Of a stretch of 64,000 nt of DNA, positions 16,725-24,341 are shown in pieces (the first letter of the stretch is position 1; every line of letters starts with the position of its first letter). The stretch is taken from contig NZ_JQGJ02000019.1 of the NCBI RefSeq assembly GCF_000802155.2, forward strand, positions 1 through 64,000, written 5' to 3'. The position numbers and the translations under genes were made by a program. The stretch is from Pseudomonas frederiksbergensis. Its GTDB lineage: Bacteria; Pseudomonadota; Gammaproteobacteria; Pseudomonadales; Pseudomonadaceae. Below the pieces are notes generated by a model, which saw only the letters and a list, made by a program, of their open reading frames with translations, was not told where the DNA came from and did not search any database.

Positions 16725-19163
16725 ATGCCTGATCCTGTTGCTGCCAGCTTGCGTCTAGCGCCCGAAGCGCTGACCCGTCCGTTTTCCGCTGAACAGTTCA
16801 GCTTCTCTACCACTAATGATCTGGAGCCCTTCCGCGGTGTGCTTGGCCAGGAACGTGCGGTCGAAGCATTGCAGTTCGGTGTGGCGATGCCACGCCCCGG
16901 TTACAACGTATTTGTGATGGGTGAGCCCGGCACCGGCCGGTTCTCGTTCGTCAAACGCTACCTCAAGGCCGAAGGCAAGCGCATGCAGACCCCGGCGGAC
17001 TGGGTCTATGTCAACAACTTCGACGAGCCACGCGAGCCGCGCGCCCTGGAGCTGCCCTCCGGGACGGCGGGCACGTTCATAGGCGATATCAACGGCCTGA
17101 TCGACAACTTGCTGGCGACATTTCCGGCGGTGTTCGAACATCCGTCCTACCAACAGAAAAAGAGCGCCATCGACCGCGCCTTCAACCAGCGCTACGACCG
17201 CGCCCTCGATGTGATCGAGCGCCTGGCGCTGGAAAAAGACGTCGCGCTGTACCGCGACAGCAGCAACATCGCCTTCACACCGATGAGCGAAGGCAAGGCC
17301 TTGGACGAAGCGGAGTTCGCCCAGTTGCCGGAGGCCGAGCGCGAGCGATTCCATGAGGATATTTCCGGCCTGGAGGAGCGCTTGAATGAAGAACTCGCCA
17401 GCTTGCCGCAGTGGAAGCGCGAGTCCAACAATCAGCTGCGCCACCTCAACGAAGAAACCATCACCCTGGCCTTGCAGCCCTTGCTGGCGCCGTTGTCGGA
17501 GAAATACGCCGAGAACGCCGCCGTGTGCGGTTATCTGCAAGCCATGCAGGTCTATCTGCTCAAGACCGTGGTCGAGCAGTTGGTCGACGACAGCAAGACC
17601 GACGCGGTCGCCCGCAAGCTGCTGGAAGAGCAATACGCGCCGAGCCTGGTCGTCGGCCATCCGGCGAGCGGTGGCGCCCCGGTGGTGTTCGAGCCGCATC
17701 CGACCTACGACAACCTGTTCGGGCGCATCGAGTACAGCACCGACCAGGGCGCGCTCTACACTACGTATCGGCAGTTGCGTCCGGGTGCCCTGCACCGTGC
17801 CAACGGCGGGTTCCTGATCCTTGAAGCGGAAAAAATGCTCGGCGAGCCGTTCGTGTGGGATGCGCTCAAGCGTGCCCTGCAATCGCGCAAGCTGAAAATG
17901 GAGTCGCCGCTGGGGGAGCTGGGTCGCCTGGCGACGGTGACCCTGACACCGCAGCACATCCCGCTACAGGTCAAGGTCGTCATCATCGGCGCGCGCCAGC
18001 TCTATTACGCCTTGCAGGACCTAGATTCGGATTTCCAGGAGATGTTTCGCGTGCTGGTGGATTTCGACGAAGACATCCCGATGGGCGATGAGAGCCTGGA
18101 GCAGTTTGCCCAGTTGCTCAAGACCCGTACCTCGGAGGAGGGCATGGCTGCGCTGACCGCCGATGCGGTGGCGCGCCTGGCCACCTACAGTGCGCGCCTG
18201 GCCGAGCACCAGGGGCGCCTGTCGGCGCGTATCGGCGACCTGTTCCAACTGGTCAGCGAGGCGGATTTCATTCGCCAACTGGCCGGCGACGAAATGACCG
18301 ACGCCGGCCACATCGAGCGCGCCCTCAAGGCCAAGGCCACCCGCACCGGGCGCGTTTCGGCACGAATCCTCGACGACATGCTGGCGGGGATCATTCTCAT
18401 CGACACCGATGGCGCGGCCGTGGGCAAGTGCAACGGGCTCACGGTGCTTGAGGTGGGCGACTCGGCGTTTGGCGTGCCTGCGCGGATTTCCGCCACGGTG
18501 TACCCGGGCGGCAGCGGCATCGTCGACATCGAACGGGAGGTCAACCTCGGCCAGCCGATCCACTCCAAGGGTGTGATGATTCTTACCGGGTATCTGGGCA
18601 GCCGGTATGCCCAGGAATTTCCCCTGGCGATCTCGGCCAGCATCGCCCTGGAGCAATCCTACGGCTATGTGGACGGCGACAGCGCATCCCTCGGCGAGGC
18701 GTGCACGCTGATTTCAGCTTTGTCGAAGACTCCGTTGAAGCAGTGCTTCGCCATCACCGGCTCGATCAACCAGTTCGGTGAAGTGCAGGCGGTGGGCGGG
18801 GTCAACGAGAAGATCGAAGGGTTCTTCCGCCTTTGCGAAGCCCGTGGGCTGACGGGCGAGCAGGGGGCGATCATTCCCCAGGCCAACGTCGCGACCTTGA
18901 TGCTCGACGAAAAAGTGCTGGCCGCCGTGCGCGCCGGGCAGTTTCACGTCTATGCCGTGCGCCAGGCCGATGAGGCATTGAGCCTGCTGGTGGGGGAACC
19001 CGCCGGTGAGCCGGACGAGAACGGCGAGTTCCCTGAGGGCAGCGTTAACGCTCGCGTAGTGGAGCGGTTGCGGGTCATTGCGGAGATGATCAGCGACGAA
19101 GATATCAAGGAAGCGGAAAAGGAAATGGCGCAGCAGGCGCTGGTGGAGGCCAAGCCGGCGTAA
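16725..19163 (+). CDS. Lon-family ATP-dependent protease, YcbZ/LonB-like
   Basis: The 812-aa product has an N-terminal AAA-like domain, a central helical region and a C-terminal Lon serine protease domain. The protease dyad is visible: Ser in GDSASLGEACTLISALS and Lys in GGVNEKIEGFF. The Walker A-like loop reads GEPGTGRFS with Arg where the usual Lys stands, so ATP hydrolysis may be altered. The family (AAA_32 plus Lon_C) is distinct from housekeeping Lon. The start ATG at 16725 is preceded by AAGGAAG. It matches PAO1 PA4576 by synteny as I recall. Substrates are unknown. Confidence 0.88.
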   Translation: MPDPVAASLRLAPEALTRPFSAEQFSFSTTNDLEPFRGVLGQERAVEALQFGVAMPRPGYNVFVMGEPGTGRFSFVKRYLKAEGKRMQTPADWVYVNNFDEPREPRALELPSGTAGTFIGDINGLIDNLLATFPAVFEHPSYQQKKSAIDRAFNQRYDRALDVIERLALEKDVALYRDSSNIAFTPMSEGKALDEAEFAQLPEAERERFHEDISGLEERLNEELASLPQWKRESNNQLRHLNEETITLALQPLLAPLSEKYAENAAVCGYLQAMQVYLLKTVVEQLVDDSKTDAVARKLLEEQYAPSLVVGHPASGGAPVVFEPHPTYDNLFGRIEYSTDQGALYTTYRQLRPGALHRANGGFLILEAEKMLGEPFVWDALKRALQSRKLKMESPLGELGRLATVTLTPQHIPLQVKVVIIGARQLYYALQDLDSDFQEMFRVLVDFDEDIPMGDESLEQFAQLLKTRTSEEGMAALTADAVARLATYSARLAEHQGRLSARIGDLFQLVSEADFIRQLAGDEMTDAGHIERALKAKATRTGRVSARILDDMLAGIILIDTDGAAVGKCNGLTVLEVGDSAFGVPARISATVYPGGSGIVDIEREVNLGQPIHSKGVMILTGYLGSRYAQEFPLAISASIALEQSYGYVDGDSASLGEACTLISALSKTPLKQCFAITGSINQFGEVQAVGGVNEKIEGFFRLCEARGLTGEQGAIIPQANVATLMLDEKVLAAVRAGQFHVYAVRQADEALSLLVGEPAGEPDENGEFPEGSVNARVVERLRVIAEMISDEDIKEAEKEMAQQALVEAKPA

Positions 19164-19187
19164 AGCTTTCCTGACCGCCGCAAGACC

Positions 19188-19221
19188 GGTGGGAGCGAGC
19201 AACGTCGCTCCCACCGTATTG
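19188..19221. repeat. REP-type palindrome
   Basis: CGGTGGGAGCGAGCAACG and TCGCTCCCACCG form a palindrome just downstream of the Lon-like gene, of the same GGGAGCGAGC...GCTCGCTCCC family as the other REP units in this window. It may also act as a transcription-stopping hairpin. Confidence 0.7.
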
Positions 19222-19417
19222 TTGTGGATGATTCCCCATAAGCGTCACCAGTTTGGCGTCAATATTCACACTGTGACCGCTCGGCGTATTCTGGTCTCGA
19301 AATCCTTCGTTGCTGGAACTTTTCTCCTATCCTCAGTTCAAGGATAACGAGAGCCATCATTGGATCGAAACAGCCCGCTCACGGGCTGAATACCGGATCT
19401 ACCCGAGGGGCGCCGCC

Positions 19418-19759
19418 ATGTCGCGCAACCTTTGCCTCACTCGCCAATGCCTGGGCCTTGTGACCCGCATTGAATGTGCTGTCCGCCCGCTGGCTGGAGA
19501 TACGGGCATGTGGACCGTACTCTTCGCCGCCGGAATGGCCGGTGAACAACCTTCCGCCATCAAGGCCCAAGGGCCGTTTCCGGGGCCGACCGCCGCAGAA
19601 ACCATTCTCGACACCATCGTCCAGAACCTGACGACCCATGGTTATGAACTGGCTGACGATCCGCAGATCTGGTCCCTGCACATGCAGGCGCAACTGCGGG
19701 AAATCAACGGTGGTCGCTGTCGCAACGTCGGCGGTTTCGAGTTTCGTCCGCTTCAGTGA
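19418..19759 (+). CDS. Conserved hypothetical protein, PA4575-like by position
   Basis: The 113-aa product has no signal peptide. It has a central SAIKAQGPFPGPTAAETILDTIV segment and ends CRNVGGFEFRPLQ. I recognise no known domain. The start is set at the ATG at 19418 (MSRNLCLTRQ), because the longer frame from 19310 runs through promoter-like intergenic sequence. It sits between the Lon-like protease and the yqhA-like gene, where PAO1 carries PA4575. The dense acidic and helical pattern suggests a small cytosolic protein. Function unknown. Confidence 0.65.
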   Translation: MSRNLCLTRQCLGLVTRIECAVRPLAGDTGMWTVLFAAGMAGEQPSAIKAQGPFPGPTAAETILDTIVQNLTTHGYELADDPQIWSLHMQAQLREINGGRCRNVGGFEFRPLQ

Positions 19760-19866
19760 GTCGTTTCCGAACACGCTCGGCCAGTCACCTGTGGGCCGGA
19801 CCGGCGTTTGTCGGTCAGGTCTTGGCTGATATACTCGCCGCGTTTTTTCAGCCCTGGTGAGACTCA

Positions 19867-20355
19867 ATGGAACGCTTTATCGAAAATGCAATGTACGCCT
19901 CCCGTTGGCTGCTGGCGCCGATCTACTTTGGGCTATCGCTGGGCTTGCTGGCCCTGGCGCTGAAATTCTTCCAGGAAGTATTTCACGTCATCCCCAACGT
20001 GTTCTCCATGGCCGAGTCCGAGCTGATCCTGGTGCTGCTGTCGTTGATCGACATGGCGCTGGTGGGCGGTTTGCTGGTCATGGTGATGATCTCCGGCTAT
20101 GAGAACTTCGTCTCGCAACTGGACATCGGCGACGACAAGGAAAAACTCAACTGGCTGGGCACGATGGACTCTTCGTCGCTGAAGATGAAGGTCGCGGCCT
20201 CGATCGTTGCCATTTCCTCGATCCACTTGCTGCGTATCTTCATGGACGCCAAGAACGTCGATCCTGACCACCTGATGTGGTACGTGATCATCCACATGAC
20301 GTTCGTGGTGTCGGCATTCGCCATGGGCTACCTGGACAAACTGACCAAGCACTGA
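19867..20355 (+). CDS. yqhA: UPF0114/TIGR00645 inner-membrane protein, YqhA-like
   Basis: A 162-aa integral membrane protein with hydrophobic segments at about 13-33 (LLAPIYFGLSLGLLALALKF), 52-75 (ELILVLLSLIDMALVGGLLVMVMI), 104-122 and 134-155. The conserved SGYENFVS and HLLRIFMDAKNV signatures identify the UPF0114 family. Role unknown; it probably acts in the cytoplasmic membrane. It is followed by a strong terminator, so it looks like a single-gene unit. Confidence 0.9.
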   Translation: MERFIENAMYASRWLLAPIYFGLSLGLLALALKFFQEVFHVIPNVFSMAESELILVLLSLIDMALVGGLLVMVMISGYENFVSQLDIGDDKEKLNWLGTMDSSSLKMKVAASIVAISSIHLLRIFMDAKNVDPDHLMWYVIIHMTFVVSAFAMGYLDKLTKH

Positions 20356-20379
20356 GATCCAGCCGCGATTCTGAAGCAG

Positions 20380-20412
20380 CGCCCGCCTGTCGAGAGACAG
20401 GCGGGCGTTGTC
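20380..20412 (+). terminator. Intrinsic terminator after yqhA
   Basis: A perfect 12-bp stem (CGCCCGCCTGTC / GACAGGCGGGCG, 20380-20391 and 20396-20407) with a GAGA tetraloop, followed by TTGTCGTTT. Confidence 0.85.
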
Positions 20413-20555
20413 GTTTAGAGGGGAGGGCGCGCGAGCGGTTCGTCCGCGCCATGGCATCTGTGCTAGTCTGCTTGCCCTTTTGGTTCCGGGCGCTCCGGGA
20501 GGCGCTGTGTCACGCACGGCAACTTTCCGGGCCGTCCGCACAGCGGAGCAGCATG

Positions 20556-21173
20556 ATGTCCGAAGTTAACCTGTCCACCGACGAAACCCGCGTCAGCTAC
20601 GGCATTGGCCGTCAGTTGGGCGACCAACTGCGCGACAACCCGCCACCGGGCGTGAGCCTGGACGCAATCCTGGCTGGCCTGACCGACGCGTTCGCCGGCA
20701 AGCCGAGCCGCGTGGGCCAGGACGAGATGTCCGCCAGCTTCAAAGTCATCCGCGAAATCATGCAGGCCGAAGCGGCCGCCAAGGCTGAAGCCGCTGCTGG
20801 CGAAGGCCGTGCGTTCCTGGCTGAAAACGCCAAGCGTGAAGGCATCACTACCCTGGCTTCCGGCCTGCAATTCGAAGTGCTGACCCAGGGTGAAGGCGCC
20901 AAGCCGACCCGTGAGGACCAAGTGCGTACCCATTACCATGGCACTCTGATCGACGGCACTGTATTCGACAGCTCCTACGATCGTGGCCAGCCAGCCGAAT
21001 TCCCGGTAGGTGGCGTTATCCCAGGCTGGACCGAAGCACTGCAACTGATGAATGCCGGCAGCAAATGGCGCCTGTACGTGCCGAGCGAACTGGCCTACGG
21101 CGCTCAAGGCGTTGGCAGCATTCCACCGCACAGCGTGCTGGTGTTTGACGTCGAGTTGTTGGACGTCCTGTAA
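20556..21173 (+). CDS. fklB: FKBP-type peptidyl-prolyl cis-trans isomerase, FklB-like
   Basis: A 205-aa cytosolic protein that catalyses proline isomerisation. The N-terminal helical dimerisation part (residues 1-90) contains VSYGIGRQLGDQL and DEMSASFKVIREIM. The C-terminal FKBP domain (about 105-205) has VRTHYHGTLIDGTVFDSS, FPVGGVIPGWTEAL and PSELAYGAQG. Two consecutive ATGs occur at 20553 and 20556; I use the second. A GGAGCAGC element precedes it. The frame is open further upstream but that part looks non-coding. Confidence 0.92.
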   Translation: MSEVNLSTDETRVSYGIGRQLGDQLRDNPPPGVSLDAILAGLTDAFAGKPSRVGQDEMSASFKVIREIMQAEAAAKAEAAAGEGRAFLAENAKREGITTLASGLQFEVLTQGEGAKPTREDQVRTHYHGTLIDGTVFDSSYDRGQPAEFPVGGVIPGWTEALQLMNAGSKWRLYVPSELAYGAQGVGSIPPHSVLVFDVELLDVL

Positions 21174-21205
21174 GGCCCTGCCCGGTTTAATTGCCGGACA
21201 TGAAA

Positions 21206-21250
21206 CTGTGGGAGCGATGGTGCGGCAATCCGACTTGCTCGCTCCCACAG
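21206..21250. repeat. REP-type palindrome downstream of fklB
   Basis: CTGTGGGAGCG ... CGCTCCCACAG inverted arms around a divergent loop, between convergent fklB and the small minus-strand gene. Same repeat family as at 68 and 34432. Confidence 0.75.
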
Positions 21251-21261
21251 GGCTAAGTGTT

Positions 21262-21519
21262 TCATCCCTGGAACCTGCCGCTGAAATCCCCCGTTGGGCG
21301 CAACGCCCGGGCATAACAGAACAGGAACAGGTTTCGCACCAATTCCTTGAGTACCAGCGGCTCGCTGGAATTGAGGCTGCTGAGGTCCAGGTCTCCTTGG
21401 TCCTTCAGCTCGCTCAAGGCTTCTTCTTCAAGCACCGCACAGACTTCCCCGGTTTCCCGATGCAGGATCCTCAGGTAGGGATGTGGGCGGTCCAGCCAGG
21501 CATCGATCAAATAAGTCAT
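21262..21519 (-). CDS. Small conserved protein, PA4570-like, predicted iron-regulated
   Basis: An 85-aa acidic cytosolic protein starting MTYLIDAWLDRPHPYLRILH, containing EVCAVLEEEALSEL, and lacking metal motifs apart from two Cys. I do not recognise a catalytic domain. The start is at 21519 because AAGGAG lies 9 bases before it; the in-frame ATG at 21528 is directly against that RBS. It is the neighbour of ispB and yjdM, where PAO1 has PA4570, which I recall as induced by iron starvation. A near-perfect Fur box lies about 30 bp upstream, supporting iron control here. Confidence 0.75.
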   Translation of the reverse strand: MTYLIDAWLDRPHPYLRILHRETGEVCAVLEEEALSELKDQGDLDLSSLNSSEPLVLKELVRNLFLFCYARALRPTGDFSGRFQG

Positions 21520-21545
21520 GGTTCTCATCTCCTTGATGGGTTCGA

Positions 21546-21560
21546 TGAGAATAATTCTTA
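21546..21560 (-). promoter_or_regulatory. Fur box
   Basis: TGAGAATAATTCTTA fits the 7-1-7 Fur consensus (TGATAATnATTATCA) with 6 of 7 palindromic positions, and an overlapping GAATAAT-T-CTTATTC continues the hexamer pattern. On the minus strand it overlaps a possible -10 (TATTCT) placed 16 bp after TTGCTA, so bound Fur-Fe(II) would block transcription of the small gene at 21262. Confidence 0.8.
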
Positions 21561-21722
21561 TTCGCTAAATAGCAAGTCTCTATTGGCGCAACGATTGTTT
21601 TTCTGACGATGGGTTGTGATAGCTCAAGCGGGCTGGAGCGAGCGTGCTTGCACAAGAGGGGGGCGGCGCGGGGAGGGCAAAGCGCCATCCCACGCGGGGC
21701 GCGGGATGGGAGTACAGCAGGT

Positions 21723-22064
21723 TCAGACTTTTCTGACGAACTCGGATTTGAGCTTCATCGGGCCGATGCCATCGATCTTGCAGTCGATGTCGTGGTCGCC
21801 GTCGCACAGGCGGATGTTCTTGACCTTGGTGCCGACCTTGACCACCAGCGAGGTGCCCTTGACCTTGAGGTCCTTGATCACGGTGATGGTGTCGCCGTCC
21901 TGCAGGACGTTGCCGACCGAATCCTTCTTCACTGTGTCGTCGGACGGCGTTTCAACTTCACCGCTGGCGGACCATTCGTGGGCACACTCCGGGCAGACCA
22001 GTTGGGTGCCGTCTTCGTAGGTGTATTCGGAATTGCATTTCGGGCAGGGAGGCAACGTGCTCAC
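21723..22064 (-). CDS. yjdM: PhnA/YjdM family zinc-ribbon protein
   Basis: A 113-aa cytosolic protein with an N-terminal zinc ribbon (CPKC near residues 7-10 and CPEC near 24-27) followed by the PhnA C-terminal fold (VLQDGDTITVIKDLKVKG, VKVGTKVKNIRL, DGDHDIDCKIDGIGPM). Named after the E. coli phn neighbourhood but not required for phosphonate use; its function is open. The start is GTG at 22064 with AAGGAA upstream. Confidence 0.9.
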   Translation of the reverse strand: MSTLPPCPKCNSEYTYEDGTQLVCPECAHEWSASGEVETPSDDTVKKDSVGNVLQDGDTITVIKDLKVKGTSLVVKVGTKVKNIRLCDGDHDIDCKIDGIGPMKLKSEFVRKV

Positions 22065-22197
22065 TAGGGTTCCTTGGGTATCAGGAGGGCAAAAGGGCGC
22101 ACATTATATAGGGTTTTGTTGCTGGGATGGGTGTTCGCAGTCCCGTGGCGAGGAAGCTTGCTCCCTCGCCATAAAAGCTCGCCTTGATCGGCCAGGA

Positions 22198-23166
22198 TCA
22201 GTGCGTACGGGCGACCGCAAACTCGCTCAGTTCCACCAGCGCATCGCGGTATTCGCTGGCGGGCAGGGCATCGAGGCATTTGATCGCGCGGGCAACGTAG
22301 TCTCGGGCCAGGTTCGCGGTGTACTCCAGCGAGCCGGAGGCTTCGACTGCGACACGGATGCTTTCCAGGTCTTCGATCCCGCCTTTCTGGATCGCCTGGC
22401 GGACCAGCGCCGCCTGTTCCGGCGTGCCCTCGCGCATGGTGTAGATCAGCGGCAGGGTCGGCTTGCCTTCGGCCAGGTCGTCACCGACATTCTTGCCCAG
22501 GGTCTCGGCGTCACCCTTGTAGTCGAGCAGGTCGTCCACCAACTGGAACGCGACGCCCAGGTGATCGCCGAAGGTGCGCAGCGCTTCGCTCTGCTCGGCG
22601 GTGGCGCCGGCCAGGGCCGCGGCGCTGTGGGTCGAGGCTTCGAAGAGCATCGCGGTCTTGCCGCGGATGACTTCCATGTAGGTTTCTTCCGTCGTGCTGG
22701 CGTCGCGCACCTTGGACAGCTGCAATACTTCGCCTTCGGCAATGATGCGCGTGGCCTGGGACAGGATTTTCATCACTGGCATCGAGCCCAGCTCGACCAT
22801 CATTTCGAACGAGCGTGAATACAGGAAATCACCCACCAGCACGCTTGGGGCATTGCCCCACATGGCGTTGGCGGTCGAGCGGCCACGGCGCATGCCGGAC
22901 ATGTCGACCACGTCGTCGTGCAGCAGGGTCGCGGTGTGCAGGAACTCGATGGTGGCGGCCAGCAGGCGCATGTCGTCGCCTTCGCGGCCCAGGGCCTTGC
23001 CGCACAGCAGCACCAGTAATGGACGCAGGCGCTTGCCACCGGCCGACGTGATGTAATCGCCGATTTTCGATACCAGCGGCACTCGGGAAGTCAGCTGCTT
23101 CTTGATGATGCCGTCGACGGCACTAAAATCGTCCGCCACTGCGCGGTAGAAAGCTTGGGGTTGCAT
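22198..23166 (-). CDS. ispB: All-trans polyprenyl (octaprenyl/nonaprenyl) diphosphate synthase
   Basis: Adds isopentenyl units to farnesyl diphosphate to make the ubiquinone side chain. The product is 322 aa, the usual length. The first Asp-rich motif is read as LLHDDVVDMSGMRRG (about residues 82-96) and the second as LVDDLLDYKGD (about 210-220), with GGKRLRP near residue 45. It is transcribed away from rplU, the arrangement typical of gamma-proteobacteria. The final chain length (C40 or C45) cannot be told by eye. Confidence 0.96.
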   Translation of the reverse strand: MQPQAFYRAVADDFSAVDGIIKKQLTSRVPLVSKIGDYITSAGGKRLRPLLVLLCGKALGREGDDMRLLAATIEFLHTATLLHDDVVDMSGMRRGRSTANAMWGNAPSVLVGDFLYSRSFEMMVELGSMPVMKILSQATRIIAEGEVLQLSKVRDASTTEETYMEVIRGKTAMLFEASTHSAAALAGATAEQSEALRTFGDHLGVAFQLVDDLLDYKGDAETLGKNVGDDLAEGKPTLPLIYTMREGTPEQAALVRQAIQKGGIEDLESIRVAVEASGSLEYTANLARDYVARAIKCLDALPASEYRDALVELSEFAVARTH

Positions 23167-23230
23167 CAGCGACAGGCGCTCCAGAAGGGTTGCGCGGCAT
23201 GCTAGGACCCACGTCCGCAGGTGTCAAGGC

Positions 23231-23380
23231 GCGACCAGACCCTGTTAAAGCTGCTGCGCTCGGTAATCCTGCGTCAAAAACAGGCTCGGAATACGCATTT
23301 ACAGCCTGTAAACTCCGCTTCCTCGTCTGTTTTTTCCTTGTCTTCCCTTCGCTCGCGACGCTTTAACAGTGTCTGGTCGC
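23231..23380. repeat. Long nested inverted repeat upstream of rplU
   Basis: Outer arms GCGACCAGACCCTGTTAAAGC and its reverse complement (23231-23251 and 23360-23380) match at 20 of 21 positions and enclose 108 bp. Inside there are further inverted pairs: a CAAAAACAG / CTGTTTTT pair and ACAGGCT / AGCCTGT. The element fills most of the 377-bp gap between ispB and rplU, directly before the rplU promoter. It could be a small non-autonomous repeat element or the template of a structured RNA. No protein is encoded. Confidence 0.65.
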
Positions 23381-23383
23381 TAC

Positions 23384-23412
23384 TTGCAAGGCTCCGTTGC
23401 CTTGCGTACAAT
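23384..23412 (+). promoter_or_regulatory. Sigma-70 promoter of rplU-rpmA
   Basis: -35 TTGCAA (23384-23389), 17-bp spacer, -10 TACAAT (23407-23412), followed by a GC-rich CGCGCACC discriminator as in stringently controlled ribosomal promoters. It implies a 5' leader of about 125 nt before rplU. Confidence 0.75.
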
Positions 23413-23543
23413 CGCGCACCCTGAACTTCCTGGGCAGCACCTGCCTTACGCAATTGCATCCGGGCCTTCCAGCCCATGCAGCCATGCCAGCCAATACCTC
23501 TTCCTATAAAGCGCTGGGTGAGCAGGATTATCGGAGAAATACC

Positions 23544-23858
23544 ATGTCGTACGCAGTAATTGTTACTGGTGGCAAGCAATACAAGGTCGCCCCAGGTGAA
23601 TACCTGAAGATCGAAAAACTGGAAATCGCTACCGGCGAATCCGTGACTTTTGATCGCGTTCTGTTGGTCGCCAATGGCGATGACGTGAATATCGGCGCTC
23701 CAGTCGTTGCTGGCGCTACCGTTGTGGCTGAAGTGATCTCCCAAGGTCGTCACGATAAAGTCCGCATCATCAAGTTCCGTCGTCGTAAGCACCACATGAA
23801 GCGCATGGGCCACCGCCAGTGGTACACCGAGATCAAAATCACCGGTATTCAGGCTTAA
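23544..23858 (+). CDS. rplU: 50S ribosomal protein L21 (bL21)
   Basis: A structural protein of the large ribosomal subunit that binds 23S rRNA together with L20. The product is 104 aa, the expected length, starting MSYAVIVTGGKQYKVAPGEYLKIEKL and containing the L21 signature HDKVRIIKFRRRKHHMKRMGH. The start ATG at 23544 has CGGAGA upstream; the longer open frame reads back into the leader and is rejected. It is co-transcribed with rpmA 35 nt downstream. Confidence 0.98.
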   Translation: MSYAVIVTGGKQYKVAPGEYLKIEKLEIATGESVTFDRVLLVANGDDVNIGAPVVAGATVVAEVISQGRHDKVRIIKFRRRKHHMKRMGHRQWYTEIKITGIQA

Positions 23859-23893
23859 TTTCAGCCTAATTCCTCACTAGGAGAATTGAACTC

Positions 23894-24151
23894 ATGGCAC
23901 ACAAAAAAGCTGGTGGTAGTACCCGTAACGGTCGCGACTCAGAAGCCAAACGCCTTGGCGTGAAGATGTATGGCGGCCAGAAAATCATTCCGGGCAACAT
24001 CATCGTGCGTCAGCGCGGCACCCAATTCCACGCCGGTTACGGTGTTGGCATGGGTAAGGATCACACCCTCTTCGCTAAAATCGAAGGCGTGATCAAGTTC
24101 GAAGTAAAGGGCGCGTTCAACCGCCGTTACGTGAGCGTTGTCGCAGCTTAA
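23894..24151 (+). CDS. rpmA: 50S ribosomal protein L27 (bL27)
   Basis: A large-subunit protein near the peptidyl transferase centre. The 85-aa product starts MAHKKAGGSTRNGRDSEAKRLG and has the GGQKIIPGNIIVRQRGTQFHAG signature region. It begins MAHKK directly, without the cleavable N-terminal extension seen in Firmicutes. Preceded by AGGAG and followed by an intrinsic terminator. Confidence 0.98.
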   Translation: MAHKKAGGSTRNGRDSEAKRLGVKMYGGQKIIPGNIIVRQRGTQFHAGYGVGMGKDHTLFAKIEGVIKFEVKGAFNRRYVSVVAA

Positions 24152-24166
24152 TTGCGAGATCGCTGG

Positions 24167-24196
24167 AAAAGCCCTGTCTTGCGACGGGGCTTTTTC
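24167..24196 (+). terminator. Intrinsic terminator of rplU-rpmA
   Basis: AAAAGCCCTGTC / GACGGGGCTTTT stem with a TTGC loop and trailing T-run, 16 bp after the rpmA stop codon. One G-U pair in the stem. Confidence 0.88.
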
Positions 24197-24211
24197 GTTT
24201 GTGGGGTGAGT

Positions 24212-24291
24212 CTCTTGCAAAACTGTTTGTATGGGCTGTCGGCGCTGCGGTTGGGCGTGTTTTCAGGTCGCTGCGCTCATTTTTGCAAGAG
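24212..24291. repeat. Inverted repeat in the leader of obg
   Basis: An 11-bp perfect inverted repeat, CTCTTGCAAAA (24212-24222) and TTTTGCAAGAG (24281-24291), encloses 58 bp between the rpmA terminator and obg, ending 50 bp before the obg start. It could fold as an RNA hairpin in the obg 5' leader. Function unknown. Confidence 0.45.
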
Positions 24292-24341
24292 TCTTATGTC
24301 TTGTTTTTTTCGGCTCGTCCGTACGGCGAGAGGCGTGTGTC

